Translations under genes and position numbers: made by a program | Shown here: one piece after another, positions 27,126 through 36,577 of the stretch | How the letters are laid out: each line of letters starts with the position of its first letter | Position numbering within the stretch: position 1 is the stretch's first letter | From: DASWUZ01 sp036401375 | GTDB lineage: Bacteria; Acidobacteriota; Terriglobia; Terriglobales; Acidobacteriaceae | DNA length: 64,000 bases | Assembly (NCBI GenBank): GCA_036401375.1 | Contig: DASWVB010000013.1 | Location: forward strand, 62,001 to 126,000 | Reading direction: 5' to 3' | Notes under the pieces: model-generated | Databases searched by the model: none | Told to the model about the DNA's origin: nothing | The model's input: only the letters and a program-made list of their open reading frames with translations

Positions 27126-28076
27126 ATGTCTCGCTCGCTCCGCGCGCACCTGCTGCTGCTGACGGTGGCCCTGGTGTGGGGCTCGACCTTCGTGATGGTG
27201 AAGGGGGCGCTGGCGGACGTGAGTCCCCTGCTCTTCAACCTGCTGCGCATGCTGGTCGGCTTCCTCTGCATGGCGCTGCTCTACCGCCGGCAGTTCCGGC
27301 GTGTGACGGCCAGATCGCTCTGGAGCGGGGCTATCGTGGGGTTTCTGCTTACGGCGGGCTTCCATTTTCAAACCGCCGGCCTGGCGCGGACTACTCCGTC
27401 GAAGTCGGCCTTCATAACCGGGCTGCTGGTGGTGCTGGTCCCCTTGTTCGCCGCCTTTCCGGCCCTGCGGCCTGCGGGTTCTGCCGGTCCGCGGTGGAAT
27501 GCCTGGGTCGCGGCCGTGCTCGCCTTTACCGGCATCCTGCTGATCACCATGCCCACGTCGCCTGCCGGTCAGGCGCCCGGCTCCCCGGGCCCGATCCCTA
27601 TGGGAGACCTGCTCACGCTTGGCTGCGCCTTTGCCTTCGCGCTGCACTGCATCGCCCTGTCGCGGGCGTCGGAGCGGGTGCCGTTCGAGCAGCTTGCACT
27701 GCTGCAGCTTGGTTTCAGCGTCGTGTTCATGGCGGCAGGCGAACCAATGCTGGAGCATCCCTGGGTGCATCCCTCGGCTCGCCTGGTTGTGGCCCTCGGC
27801 GTCACCGGCGTGCTGGCGACTGCGGCAGCGTTCACCATCCAGAGCTGGGCGCAGCAGTTCCTTGCGGCTCCGCACACCGTGCTCATCCTGTCGCTGGAGC
27901 CGGTCTTCGCCGCTCTTACGTCCTTCCTCCTTTTAGGGGAACGCCTGGGGTTGCGGGCATGTCTTGGAGCGCTGCTCGTGCTTGCCGCGATCGCTCTCAC
28001 GGCGCTGGTCCCATCGCGGATGCAGCCGGTCGAAGATGAGGCCCGGGCTGCCACTGATGAAGTCGCTGCCCTCTAA
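27126..28076 (+). CDS. EamA/DMT-family membrane transporter
   Basis: 316 aa from ATG 27126 (MSRSLRAHLL); a longer in-frame start would add a non-hydrophobic tail. Ten hydrophobic helices in two repeats of five match the drug/metabolite transporter family. Typical features are LVWGSTFVMVKGAL at the start, the TTPSKSAFITGLLVVLVPLFA helix, and ILSLEPVFAALTSFLLLGERLG in the second half. It is an inner-membrane exporter of small metabolites or drugs; the substrate is not readable. It stands alone between repeats and htrA. Confidence 0.88.
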   Translation: MSRSLRAHLLLLTVALVWGSTFVMVKGALADVSPLLFNLLRMLVGFLCMALLYRRQFRRVTARSLWSGAIVGFLLTAGFHFQTAGLARTTPSKSAFITGLLVVLVPLFAAFPALRPAGSAGPRWNAWVAAVLAFTGILLITMPTSPAGQAPGSPGPIPMGDLLTLGCAFAFALHCIALSRASERVPFEQLALLQLGFSVVFMAAGEPMLEHPWVHPSARLVVALGVTGVLATAAAFTIQSWAQQFLAAPHTVLILSLEPVFAALTSFLLLGERLGLRACLGALLVLAAIALTALVPSRMQPVEDEARAATDEVAAL

Positions 28077-28214
28077 CCGATCTTCGCTACATGCGTCTAT
28101 ATGAGCGTAGGCATCATCACAGAGTGGATCGAGAAATCCGCCGCCTGAACTCTTCTGCACCGGTGTAACTCGCGAAGCGCGGGCCCGCTCGCTCTCTCTC
28201 AAATCGAAGTCCGG

Positions 28215-28234
28215 TTGAAGTCGTTATACTTCAA
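28215..28234. promoter_or_regulatory. Perfect inverted repeat over a -10 hexamer, upstream of htrA
   Basis: TTGAAGT-CGTTAT-ACTTCAA, a 7-6-7 palindrome. It encloses TATACT (28225-28230), a good -10 match. A regulator bound here would block or reshape that promoter. The sequence lies 50 nt before the HtrA start. Confidence 0.5.
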
Positions 28235-28283
28235 TCTGTTGAATCGCAGAATGATCTCCCTAGCCTCCCGAGGTAAGACACGC

Positions 28284-29927
28284 ATGAATCCGCTTTTGAA
28301 ACGGCTCCAGGTGAGCCGTCTCGCCTCCACGTTTACGGTGCTCGCAACGCTCTCCGCCGGCATCCTGATCGGCTCCGTGGTCAGCCATGGCGTCAAGGGT
28401 CAGGAGAGGATGGACAGCTCCGATGCGACGCCGCTCAAGATACCCAATCCGGTCGTGCTCTCGAACACCTTTTCGCAGATAGCGAAGGAGGTGGGGCCGG
28501 CCGTGGTGAACATCAACACCGAACAGCTGCCCAAGGCAGAGCACTCCCGCAACCGCAATCCGCATGTGCGCCAATCGCCGCGGCCTGACGATCAGAACGG
28601 CGACGAAGATGGCCAGGATCAGGGTAATGGGCAGGGCGGCGGCCAGGGCGGTATGCAGGACTTCTTTAACCGCTTCTTCGGCGGCAATGGCCCGGATACC
28701 GGCGGCCCGGATGACGGCGGGGGGGTACGCGCCTCCCTCGGCTCTGGCTTCATCGTCGATTCGAAGGGTTACATCCTGACTAACAACCACGTGGTCGAGA
28801 AGGCGGACAAGATCTATGTCACCCTGTCGACTGACCCGGCCGGGGACCCTCAGCGTCATCCTGCAAAGGTGGTCGGAGTCGACAAGGCTACCGACGTCGC
28901 CGTGATCAAGATCGAGACGAGCACTCCGCTTCCGACCGTGAAGCTCGGCAACTCCGACGCGGCGCAGGTCGGCGACTGGGTCATAGCGATCGGCAGCCCC
29001 TTTAACCTGTCACAGACCGTGACCGCCGGCATCGTCTCTGCGAAGAACCGGTCGATCGAGGAAGGGCAGCAGTTTCAGCACTTCATCCAGACGGATGCGG
29101 CCATCAACCCGGGCAACTCGGGTGGTCCGCTGGTCAACATGGCGGGTGAGGTGGTCGGAATCAATACAGCGATCTACACCCAGTCTGCCGGCTACCAGGG
29201 TATCGGCTTCGCCATGCCCGCCAACACGGTCATCGGCGTCTATAACCAGCTGATCTCGGGCGAGCACAAGGTGGTTCGCGGCTCGATCGGCATCGGGTTC
29301 CAGGGCGTGATGTCGAGCGCGGTCAGCCGCGTTTACGGCTTCAAAAATGGAGTGCTCGTCAGCCGCGTCTTCCCCAACGAGCCAGCCGACAAGGCCGGTC
29401 TAAAGGGTGGGGACGTGATCACCAGCCTGGACGGACGGCCGGTCAAGGATGGGGACGACCTGGTCAACGACATCTCTGCGCGCCGGCCCGGCACCAAGAT
29501 CACGGTGGGTTACCTGCGAGACGGCAAGCAGCAGACGGCGACGGTGATGATCGGGGACAGGGAGAAAGTGCTGGCGGCGCAGGGTGGGGCACCAGAGGAG
29601 GACGATAACTCCGCTCCCGAACAGGAGAACGGCGGTGAAGCGCGCCTGGGCATGTCAGTCAGCAATCTGCCCAGCGGTCTGGCCGCGAAGTCCGGACTGC
29701 ACGGAGTGCTGATCGGCAACGTCAAGCCGGGTTCGTTTGCCGACGACATCGGCCTCGGTGGAGCCCCAGCGGTGATCGTCTCCGTAAATCGCCACCCGGT
29801 CAACAGCAAGGCCGACTTCGACGCGGCGGTCTCTGGTCTGAAGCCGGGGCAGGATGTGGTGTTCGAAATCGTGGACCCGCAACACCCCAGGGATGGTAGC
29901 GCGTACCGAGGTGGTACCCTGCCGTAA
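28284..29927 (+). CDS. HtrA/DegP-type periplasmic serine protease
   Basis: 547 aa from ATG 28284, which has GAGGTAAG 7-8 nt upstream; earlier in-frame TTG 28215 and ATG 28251 lack this and fall in the promoter palindrome. A signal anchor (about 8-35) is followed by an Asp/Gly/Gln-rich linker (about 90-140) and a trypsin-like domain with triad H169 (TNNHVVEK), D204 (KATDVAVIKI) and S279 (NPGNSGGP). Two PDZ domains follow (about 335-430 and 455-540). It degrades or refolds misfolded envelope proteins. A strong terminator follows, so it is probably monocistronic. Confidence 0.94.
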   Translation: MNPLLKRLQVSRLASTFTVLATLSAGILIGSVVSHGVKGQERMDSSDATPLKIPNPVVLSNTFSQIAKEVGPAVVNINTEQLPKAEHSRNRNPHVRQSPRPDDQNGDEDGQDQGNGQGGGQGGMQDFFNRFFGGNGPDTGGPDDGGGVRASLGSGFIVDSKGYILTNNHVVEKADKIYVTLSTDPAGDPQRHPAKVVGVDKATDVAVIKIETSTPLPTVKLGNSDAAQVGDWVIAIGSPFNLSQTVTAGIVSAKNRSIEEGQQFQHFIQTDAAINPGNSGGPLVNMAGEVVGINTAIYTQSAGYQGIGFAMPANTVIGVYNQLISGEHKVVRGSIGIGFQGVMSSAVSRVYGFKNGVLVSRVFPNEPADKAGLKGGDVITSLDGRPVKDGDDLVNDISARRPGTKITVGYLRDGKQQTATVMIGDREKVLAAQGGAPEEDDNSAPEQENGGEARLGMSVSNLPSGLAAKSGLHGVLIGNVKPGSFADDIGLGGAPAVIVSVNRHPVNSKADFDAAVSGLKPGQDVVFEIVDPQHPRDGSAYRGGTLP

Positions 29928-29962
29928 ACTGCTCATTCGATGAGGATGGGACGAATCAAGAG

Positions 29963-30004
29963 AGATGCGGGGCAGGGGAAATGGCTTCCCTGCCCCGCAT
30001 CTTT
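29963..30004 (+). terminator. Rho-independent terminator of htrA
   Basis: A perfect 15-bp stem (AGATGCGGGGCAGGG with CCCTGCCCCGCATCT) around a 10-nt loop, then TT. It begins 36 nt after the htrA stop. Confidence 0.85.
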
Positions 30005-30102
30005 AGTGTTGCATTGACCGATAATGGGCGAGTAATCTTAACCAGTTAACAACATTTCCCGGTTCCAAGGATCTGCCACAAACCGGGTACGAGGTCTATT
30101 GC

Positions 30103-30579
30103 ATGCGTTCAGTAAGAGCCTGCCAGGTGCTGCTGTTGACAGGGGCCCTGGTCGCAACACCAGCATTTGCAAGTCACTTTCACCGTTCGCCCACCTCCGG
30201 CCACTCTCACTCCAGGCATAAGGCTGCCGTACACCAGGTGCACGGACAGCGGCAGATCGAGACAGGAAGGGCGATGGAGATCCAGTCCGCCCTCATCCGT
30301 GCGAATTACCTGACGGGCGATGCGACGGGCGAGTGGAACGCTGAGAGCCAGCAGGCCATGCAGCGCTACCAGGCAGACCATCACTGGCAGACCAAGATCA
30401 TTCCCGACTCGCGCGCGCTGATCAGCCTGGGTCTTGGGCCCACGAGCCCGGCCGGCACGGCGACGGCAGCAGCCGCTCCGGCGGTGACCCCGGTCCAGGC
30501 GTCGAAGCCAGCCGAGCACAGCCGCACCGGGACCTCCAGCGCCCTCACCCTGGCCGACGCTCACTCCATCCTCAACTAA
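30103..30579 (+). CDS. Secreted peptidoglycan-binding-like domain protein
   Basis: 158 aa. The signal peptide (MRSVRACQVLLLTGALVATP, cleavage near AFA-S) is followed by a His-rich stretch with nine His within about 25-47. A PG_binding_1-like helical motif follows (about 58-98: IQSALIRANYLTGDATGEW, then ESQQAMQRYQADHHW). The C-terminal part is Ala/Thr/Pro-rich and disordered. It would bind peptidoglycan or another periplasmic partner. The His-rich arm could bind metal; that is speculation from composition. A terminator follows the gene directly. Confidence 0.75.
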   Translation: MRSVRACQVLLLTGALVATPAFASHFHRSPTSGHSHSRHKAAVHQVHGQRQIETGRAMEIQSALIRANYLTGDATGEWNAESQQAMQRYQADHHWQTKIIPDSRALISLGLGPTSPAGTATAAAAPAVTPVQASKPAEHSRTGTSSALTLADAHSILN

Positions 30580-30602
30580 GCTGGTTTAACCCAGACACGC
30601 CG

Positions 30603-30630
30603 AAGGCCCGGATTAAACTCCGGGCCTTTT
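30603..30630 (+). terminator. Rho-independent terminator
   Basis: AAGGCCCGGA-TTAAAC-TCCGGGCCTTTT, a 10-bp stem with a T run, 24 nt after the stop of the peptidoglycan-binding-like gene. It also faces the convergent protease gene. Confidence 0.85.
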
Positions 30631-30674
30631 GCCTTGCGACTCGCAGGCAGCGTGCCCGCGCCGGCGGGCGGAGC

Positions 30675-33600
30675 TTACCTGGCATAGGGAAAGTCCTTCC
30701 TGGGGTAGGCAGGAGCATGAGGTACGGGCCTCGGGTCTTCCTGGATCGCCCTCTTCAGCAGGTCGACTGCAGATTGCAGCTGCGCATCGCTGCCCGTGAA
30801 GGTGGCGTGCGGCAGGTCGTCGACCTCGATATCCGGGTCGACGCCATGGCCCTCGATCAGCCACTTGCCCTCGGGGCCGTAGACTCCCATCTCTGCTGCT
30901 GTGGCGATTCCGTTATCGGACTGGACATTGCTGCCGCTCAGCCAGATCTCCCCGCCCCAGGTCCTCATCCCGATGACCTTGCCCAGCTCGAACCGTTTGA
31001 AGCCCTCGGAGAATGCCTCACCGTCGGAGCCGGTCTGTTGATCGCAGAGCACCACCATGTGACCGCGAAAGGCGTACTGCATATTCCAGTAGGGGTCGCC
31101 TACCCTTGGCTGCCAGTAGAACCAGGCCTTACGCAGCAGTTTTGAGAGCAGCCAGGAGTCGATGTTTCCTCCCTTGTTGTGCCGCACATCGATGATCAGC
31201 CCCTGCCGTTTGAAGACCGGATAGAACTCCCGCGCCCACTGTTCGATGTCCTCGGCCGTCATGGCCTGCAGGTGCACGTAGCCGATCTGGCCTCCGCCAT
31301 CGGCCTCGACTTTCAGCTTGCGCGAATACTCCCACTCCGTGTAGCGAGTCTTGTACTCGTCGTCGGCCTTAATGGGGGTCACGAGTACGTCGCGCATCTT
31401 TCCGTCCGCTGCCTTTACCCGCAGCAGCACCTGGACGTCGGCCTTGCCGCGCAGCAGAGCCCGTTCGTCCGGCACGCTCAGCAGGTCCACTCCGTCGATC
31501 GAGACGATCACCTCACCCTCGTGCACGAGGGAGTCAGGCCGGGCCAGCGGAGGAGCATCGTGAGGCAGGTCCGGGTCATGAAGATAGATGTGCTCGACGA
31601 CGTACCCGCCGGCCTTCTCATCGCGCCGGAGTTGTGCGCCCAGCGAGGCCAGGTCGATTTCGTCGGCGGGCTTGCGTGAATCTCCGCCTTCAACGAAGGT
31701 ATGCAGTGCCGACAGCTCGCTCACCATCTGCGAGATGACGTCGTTGAGCTCATTGCGGTCGGCGACCCGGTCGACGAGCGGCAGGTACCTGTCCCGCATC
31801 CCGACCCAGTTAACGCCCTGCATGTTGCGGTCGTAGAAGTAGTCCCGCTCCAGCCGCCAGGCATCGAGGAAGAGCTGGTGAAACTCCTCACGGGGGTTGG
31901 TCGAGATCGTCCAGCGCGACAGGTTGATGGTCGCCTTCTGAAGCACCTTTTGATCGCCGAGCGCCGCTCCCTTCGTGTCCGAGTCGAGGATGAAGAAGGA
32001 GTCGCCCTTTCCGATGAGGGTCTTCCTGCCGTCGAGGGAGACCTCGTAGCCCTTCACATCCGGCATCAGGGTGTCGACCTCGTCGCCCTTGTTGGCGATG
32101 TCGAGGCACTGGAGGTTCTGCTTGCGAGGATTGTCGTCGGTCGCATTGAGCCAGCAGAGCCGCTTTTCGGTCATCTGCAGGTTGTCGTAGTTGCCCGGGG
32201 GCGCAGGCACCTCGCTGAGCCTGGATGCGAGGTCGGTGAAGTCGATCTTCACCTCTGGCGGCGGCTTCTTGTCTTCCTTCTTGGCTTCGGAGGGGTCGTC
32301 TTTTTTGGCGGAGTCCTTCTTCGCGTCTTTAGCCGCATCTTTTCCGGCATCGGCGGCCTTCTTCTCCTCGACCTTCTTTTCCTCCTTCTTTTCCTCGTCG
32401 GCCGGGCCGTCAGGGTGGAGTTCGTCGACCGGCGCGAACGGAGACCTCAGCCCCGGCAGCAGGGCAAGCTCATACACCATGGCGGAGTGGTTGAAGTTCG
32501 GATCGGGCTGGCGGGTTCCCCAGGGAGACTCGACGGTCGTCTTCAGAGAGCGGTCTGACAGGAAGTAGAGCCACTTCCCATCCGCACTCCACGCCGCATT
32601 CCAGCTGTTGTAGTGGTCGGATGTGATCGGCTGGATCGATCCTGATTCGATATTGAGCACGTTGATCTGCTGGAACTGGTTTTTTGCGGTCTCGCCAAAG
32701 GCCAGCCAGCGGCTATCGGGCGACCAGCGCAGGTCGATGAAGTCGCCCTGCATCGACTGTGCGATCTTCTTTTCTTTCTTTGCCTTGATGTCGAAGACCC
32801 ATAGCTGCTGATCCTTGTCGCGATGCGCCAGCCAGCGTCCGTCGGGCGATGGAATACCCACCCAGCGCAGCACGGTGGCGTCGTGAGTCCACTGCTCCGG
32901 CGGTCCCTCGCCGTTGGCGGGATACTTCCAGAACTCCGTCTCCCCGCTCTCGGTCGACAGCGCGACGATGCTTTTGCCATCCGGCAGGAAGCGGGCCTCG
33001 CGGTACCGCACCTCGGAGTTGCCGGCCACCCTGACGATGCGGCCTGTCTTTGCAGGCAGGGTAAACACCTCACCGCGCGCCGTGAAGACAGCGCTGCCGC
33101 CATCGGGCGAGAGATGAACGCCGGTCAGGTAATCCAGCGGCTTTTTTACCCAGTGCTCGCGGAGCTGGTCGAAGTCCGAAGCGAGCGCGATCGGAATGAC
33201 CGCCTCCTGGCCGGACCTGAGGTCGAGTAGCCATAGGTCCGCGCCGCAGGAGTAGACGATCCTGCCGCCAGATACGGAGGCCCACTTCACATCGAAGCCT
33301 CGCTGATGGCTCTCCGGCTTCAGGTCCTTGCCTTCCGGGGTCATGGAATAGACATTCATGACACCGTCACGGTCGGACAGGAAGTAGACGCGGCCATCGG
33401 AGTACATCGGATCGTGTGAGGTTCCCAGGTAGTCGCCCGTCAGCTCGATCGCTTCGGCGCTTCCCGCGTCGTAGCGCCAGATATTCTCCGCCCCTCCACC
33501 CTTGTATCTCTTGGTGAAGCTGGGCTGTTTTTGAAAGCGGGTGAAGAAGAGCGTCTTCCCGTCGGGGGAGTAGCTCGCCTCGGCAGCCTGCGCCAGCGGA

Positions 33601-34067
33601 ACCATCTCCCTCGTACCATGGTTGTCGATGGCTACCAGCTTGGCGTCCGGCAGGGTGGAGTAGCGATACGTCCTCACCACTACCCTTCCATCGGGGGTCC
33701 AGCCGGCTGGGACAGCATCTCCATCCCATGTGCGGCGCTCCGGCAGCCCGCCCTCGAGCGGCATGGTGTAGACCTCGGTCGGACCTTCATATTCGCCGCT
33801 GAAGCCGACGCTGCGGCCGTCGGGCGAGATGAAGGCATTGGTCTCCGTGCCGGGATTGGAGGTGAGCCGATGCGCGAGCCCGCCGGTGACGGGGACCGTC
33901 CATAGATCGCCCTCGGCGGTGAAGACGATGGTGTCTCCATGGACGGCCGGATGGCGGTAGTAGCCACGGCGAGTACTCTCGGTATCGGCTGCCGAAGCTG
34001 GCTTACAGGCGAGCAGTGGGAGCAGGACGGTGAGGGCAAACCGGATGGCTAAGGACGGCTTCCGCAT
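30675..34067 (-). CDS. Tricorn-like protease (S41 family), exported
   Basis: 1130 aa from ATG 34067 (MRKPSLAIRFAL), which starts a signal peptide ending near ASA-A. Order: beta-propeller repeats (about 35-550; many WSPDSRW, SPDGRS and ARFLPDGKS blades), a Lys/Glu/Asp-rich low-complexity segment (about 575-630), the C1 helical domain, a PDZ domain (VSIDGVDLLSVPDE) and the S41 catalytic domain with DVRHNKGGNID and the nucleophile S1014 in DQQTGSDGEAF. Tricorn proteases degrade peptides; archaeal ones are cytosolic, but this one carries a signal peptide and should work in the periplasm. Confidence 0.93.
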   Translation of the reverse strand: MRKPSLAIRFALTVLLPLLACKPASAADTESTRRGYYRHPAVHGDTIVFTAEGDLWTVPVTGGLAHRLTSNPGTETNAFISPDGRSVGFSGEYEGPTEVYTMPLEGGLPERRTWDGDAVPAGWTPDGRVVVRTYRYSTLPDAKLVAIDNHGTREMVPLAQAAEASYSPDGKTLFFTRFQKQPSFTKRYKGGGAENIWRYDAGSAEAIELTGDYLGTSHDPMYSDGRVYFLSDRDGVMNVYSMTPEGKDLKPESHQRGFDVKWASVSGGRIVYSCGADLWLLDLRSGQEAVIPIALASDFDQLREHWVKKPLDYLTGVHLSPDGGSAVFTARGEVFTLPAKTGRIVRVAGNSEVRYREARFLPDGKSIVALSTESGETEFWKYPANGEGPPEQWTHDATVLRWVGIPSPDGRWLAHRDKDQQLWVFDIKAKKEKKIAQSMQGDFIDLRWSPDSRWLAFGETAKNQFQQINVLNIESGSIQPITSDHYNSWNAAWSADGKWLYFLSDRSLKTTVESPWGTRQPDPNFNHSAMVYELALLPGLRSPFAPVDELHPDGPADEEKKEEKKVEEKKAADAGKDAAKDAKKDSAKKDDPSEAKKEDKKPPPEVKIDFTDLASRLSEVPAPPGNYDNLQMTEKRLCWLNATDDNPRKQNLQCLDIANKGDEVDTLMPDVKGYEVSLDGRKTLIGKGDSFFILDSDTKGAALGDQKVLQKATINLSRWTISTNPREEFHQLFLDAWRLERDYFYDRNMQGVNWVGMRDRYLPLVDRVADRNELNDVISQMVSELSALHTFVEGGDSRKPADEIDLASLGAQLRRDEKAGGYVVEHIYLHDPDLPHDAPPLARPDSLVHEGEVIVSIDGVDLLSVPDERALLRGKADVQVLLRVKAADGKMRDVLVTPIKADDEYKTRYTEWEYSRKLKVEADGGGQIGYVHLQAMTAEDIEQWAREFYPVFKRQGLIIDVRHNKGGNIDSWLLSKLLRKAWFYWQPRVGDPYWNMQYAFRGHMVVLCDQQTGSDGEAFSEGFKRFELGKVIGMRTWGGEIWLSGSNVQSDNGIATAAEMGVYGPEGKWLIEGHGVDPDIEVDDLPHATFTGSDAQLQSAVDLLKRAIQEDPRPVPHAPAYPRKDFPYAR

Positions 34068-34204
34068 GCAAGAGCTCCATTCAGAGGGTCTGGAGGGTAC
34101 AAGGAACGCCGAGCTCCCGGAGGAAAGCATGGACATTCAAAGCATGTGGGATGGTAGCACCCGGCTGCGGCCTGCTGGTGGTTTGAGAGGCTTTCAGTGC
34201 CGGT

Positions 34205-35512
34205 TCAAACTGGAAGGCCGAGTTCGGGAGCGAGCTGGTCATCCGTTGTCTCGCGGCGGCGGATGAGGCGGACGTCCGCGCCCTCCACCAGCAGCTCTGC
34301 CGGACGCGGGCGCGAGTTGTAGTTCGAACTGAGCACCATGCCGTAGGCACCGGCATCGAGTACAGCTACCAGATCGCCAGCCTCGAGAGGCGGCATCTCA
34401 CGGTCATGCGCGAAGAAGTCTCCGGTCTCGCAGACCGGGCCCACCACATCGACGATGCTGCGGTTGCCGGCCCTGGGAGTGACGGGCACAATCTCGTGGT
34501 GCGCCTGGTAGAGGGAGGGTCTGATGAGGTCGTTCATGCCGGCGTCGGTGACGATGAAGGTCTTGGCGCCATTCCGCTTGATGTAGAGGACACGGGCGAG
34601 CAGGGCGCCGGCCTGCGCGACGATAAAGCGGCCCGGCTCGATCAGCAGCTGGACCTGCGATGCGAGGGCGCCCAGACCGGTTTGAATGGCCGCAGCATAC
34701 TCGTGGACTTTTATCGAGGCGCCGTCCGTGTCCTCATCCGCCGCGTCGAAGCCGTGATACTCGATGCCCAGCCCGCCGCCGGCATCGATGCTGTCGATCA
34801 TGATTCCCTCAGCTCTCAGAGTGGCGGCCAGCGCGGCGACCCGGGCAACGGCGGCGCCAAATGGCTGGGCCGCGCGAATCTGCGAACCGATGTGAACGCT
34901 GATGCCGTCGGGCTTGAGGTAGTTCGACCTGGCGGCGAGGCGGTAGAGCTCCGGAGCAGCCTCGATGGCGATCCCGAACTTGTGCTCCTGCATGCCGGTC
35001 GAGATGTAGGGATGGGTCTCCGCAAAGACATCGGGGTTGACACGGAGTGCGATCCTTGCAGGCTTCCCGAGCCTGGCCGCGCGCTCGGCGAGCAGGTGGA
35101 GCTCCGCCTCACTCTCGACGTTGAAGATGAGGATGCCGGCCTCGAGGGCAAGGTCCATCTCCGCTGCGGTCTTGCCCACGCCGGAGAAGACGACTCGACC
35201 TGCAGCGGCCTTGTTGACGTGGAGGACGCGTTCAAGCTCGCCCCCCGAGACGATGTCAAAGCCAAGGCCCTCGGCATCGAGCAGCCGCAGTATTTCAAGT
35301 GCGGAGTTGGCCTTGACGGCGTAGCAGACCAGGCGCCGCTGCCCGGTGAAGGCCTGCTTGAAGAGCCGCGCCCGGTGGCGGATGTGCTCCGCTGAGTAGA
35401 CGTACAGGGGCGTTCCGTAGTTCAGCGCAAGCTGTTCCAGCGGCGCAGAGTCGCAGTAGATCGGGCCGCCCCGCTGTTGCGAGTGGAAGGGGCGGATGGC
35501 GTGCGCGGACAT
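34205..35512 (-). CDS. lysA: Diaminopimelate decarboxylase
   Basis: 435 aa from ATG 35512. This PLP enzyme makes L-lysine from meso-diaminopimelate, the last step of lysine synthesis. Signatures: the PLP lysine in CYAVKANS, GFDIVSGGEL, HIGSQI, the phosphate-binding DAGGGLGIEY, EPGRFIVAQAG, the active-site Cys in VGPVCETGDFF, and GAYGMVLSSNYNSRPRPAE near the end. The frame is open 37 codons further upstream, but nothing conserved is there. No Shine-Dalgarno is clear before this ATG. It is the downstream neighbour of nothing in the lysine pathway here. Confidence 0.95.
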   Translation of the reverse strand: MSAHAIRPFHSQQRGGPIYCDSAPLEQLALNYGTPLYVYSAEHIRHRARLFKQAFTGQRRLVCYAVKANSALEILRLLDAEGLGFDIVSGGELERVLHVNKAAAGRVVFSGVGKTAAEMDLALEAGILIFNVESEAELHLLAERAARLGKPARIALRVNPDVFAETHPYISTGMQEHKFGIAIEAAPELYRLAARSNYLKPDGISVHIGSQIRAAQPFGAAVARVAALAATLRAEGIMIDSIDAGGGLGIEYHGFDAADEDTDGASIKVHEYAAAIQTGLGALASQVQLLIEPGRFIVAQAGALLARVLYIKRNGAKTFIVTDAGMNDLIRPSLYQAHHEIVPVTPRAGNRSIVDVVGPVCETGDFFAHDREMPPLEAGDLVAVLDAGAYGMVLSSNYNSRPRPAELLVEGADVRLIRRRETTDDQLAPELGLPV

Positions 35513-35743
35513 CTTGCCGGGTGTGTTCACAGTGCGCGTCGAGACTGCAGTTACCTCATGCCGCTCTGCCGCGGGCGGGGGATACGTTGCTCTGAGCCTA
35601 TCCCGGCTGGTGCAAATATCCAAACGCGCCGTCTCATGCCTGCAACATGCCGCCCCTCAGCAGATTGAACAGTGAGCGAAATTTACGGCCGGGCTACGCG
35701 GAGAGTCGAGGCGCTGGGTGAGCTGTGCTAATCTGGCGCCACC

Positions 35744-36535
35744 GTGACAGACGATCCGCAAGGCGACGCGTCGCAGAGGCCGCAGCTCGACTCGACAACA
35801 CGGGCAGATACGGCCTCGGGGATGGCCTCGCGCGCACCGCAGTTCTCGACAGCGGAGTACGCCCACATCCCCGGCACCGAGCGTTGCCGCATCTGCAACA
35901 GCCTGATCGGACCCGGCTACTACCGCGTCAACGGCCAGATGGCCTGTGCCCAGTGCGCGTCGGAAGCGCAGAGCGGTCAGCCGCGGGACAGCCACGCCGC
36001 GTTCTCTCGAGCGCTACTGCTCGGGTCAGGCGCCGCCGTGGCCGGGATGGCTGTCTATGCCGCCTTCACCATCATCACCGGCTGGTCGATCGGTTACCTC
36101 GCGCTCGGCGTCGGATACGTGATCGCCAAGGCCATGAAGAAGGCCTCGCACGGACTGGGCGGACGCCGCTACCAGATCGCCGCGGTGCTGCTCACCTATG
36201 CCGCCATATCGATGGCTGCGGTACCGGTCGCCGTCTCCTACGCGATGAAGCAGGCCAAGCAGACGGCGGCAGCTCAGGGCACCGCCTCCGGCACTGCGCC
36301 CGATGGCAGCTACGTTGACCAGCGCCATTCCGCGAAGACGCGGCTAAACTGGACCGCGATCGCCGGACCGCTCGTTCTGTTTGGCCTCGCCTCCCCTTTC
36401 ACCGGGCTGAGCGATCCTTTGCATGGGCTGATCGGGCTGTTTATTCTCTTTATAGGTCTGCGAATCGCGTGGCAGATGACTGGCGTTCAAACGCTGGCCC
36501 TAGAGGGACCTTACGCCAATACCGGAACAGCGTAG
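35744..36535 (+). CDS. Zinc-ribbon membrane protein, function unknown
   Basis: 263 aa from GTG 35744. An N-terminal polar arm (1-45) leads to a zinc ribbon with two CxxC knuckles (CRIC at about 48-51 and CAQC at about 68-71). Four hydrophobic segments follow, about 92-112, 116-132, 145-167 and 205-250. It looks like a membrane protein with a cytosolic metal-binding head. I recognise no named family. The next gene, 42 nt downstream, also combines a zinc ribbon with membrane helices, so the two probably form an operon. Confidence 0.75.
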   Translation: MTDDPQGDASQRPQLDSTTRADTASGMASRAPQFSTAEYAHIPGTERCRICNSLIGPGYYRVNGQMACAQCASEAQSGQPRDSHAAFSRALLLGSGAAVAGMAVYAAFTIITGWSIGYLALGVGYVIAKAMKKASHGLGGRRYQIAAVLLTYAAISMAAVPVAVSYAMKQAKQTAAAQGTASGTAPDGSYVDQRHSAKTRLNWTAIAGPLVLFGLASPFTGLSDPLHGLIGLFILFIGLRIAWQMTGVQTLALEGPYANTGTA

Positions 36536-36577
36536 CCGCATCTTGCGACAGCGAAGCTTTGCCGGATCCTTGGGGTT

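Noticed and set aside
35513..35743. Possible lysine or other riboswitch in the lysA leader
   Set aside because: No conserved lysine-riboswitch core could be matched, and the lysA start itself lacks a clear ribosome binding site, so the leader is not defined.
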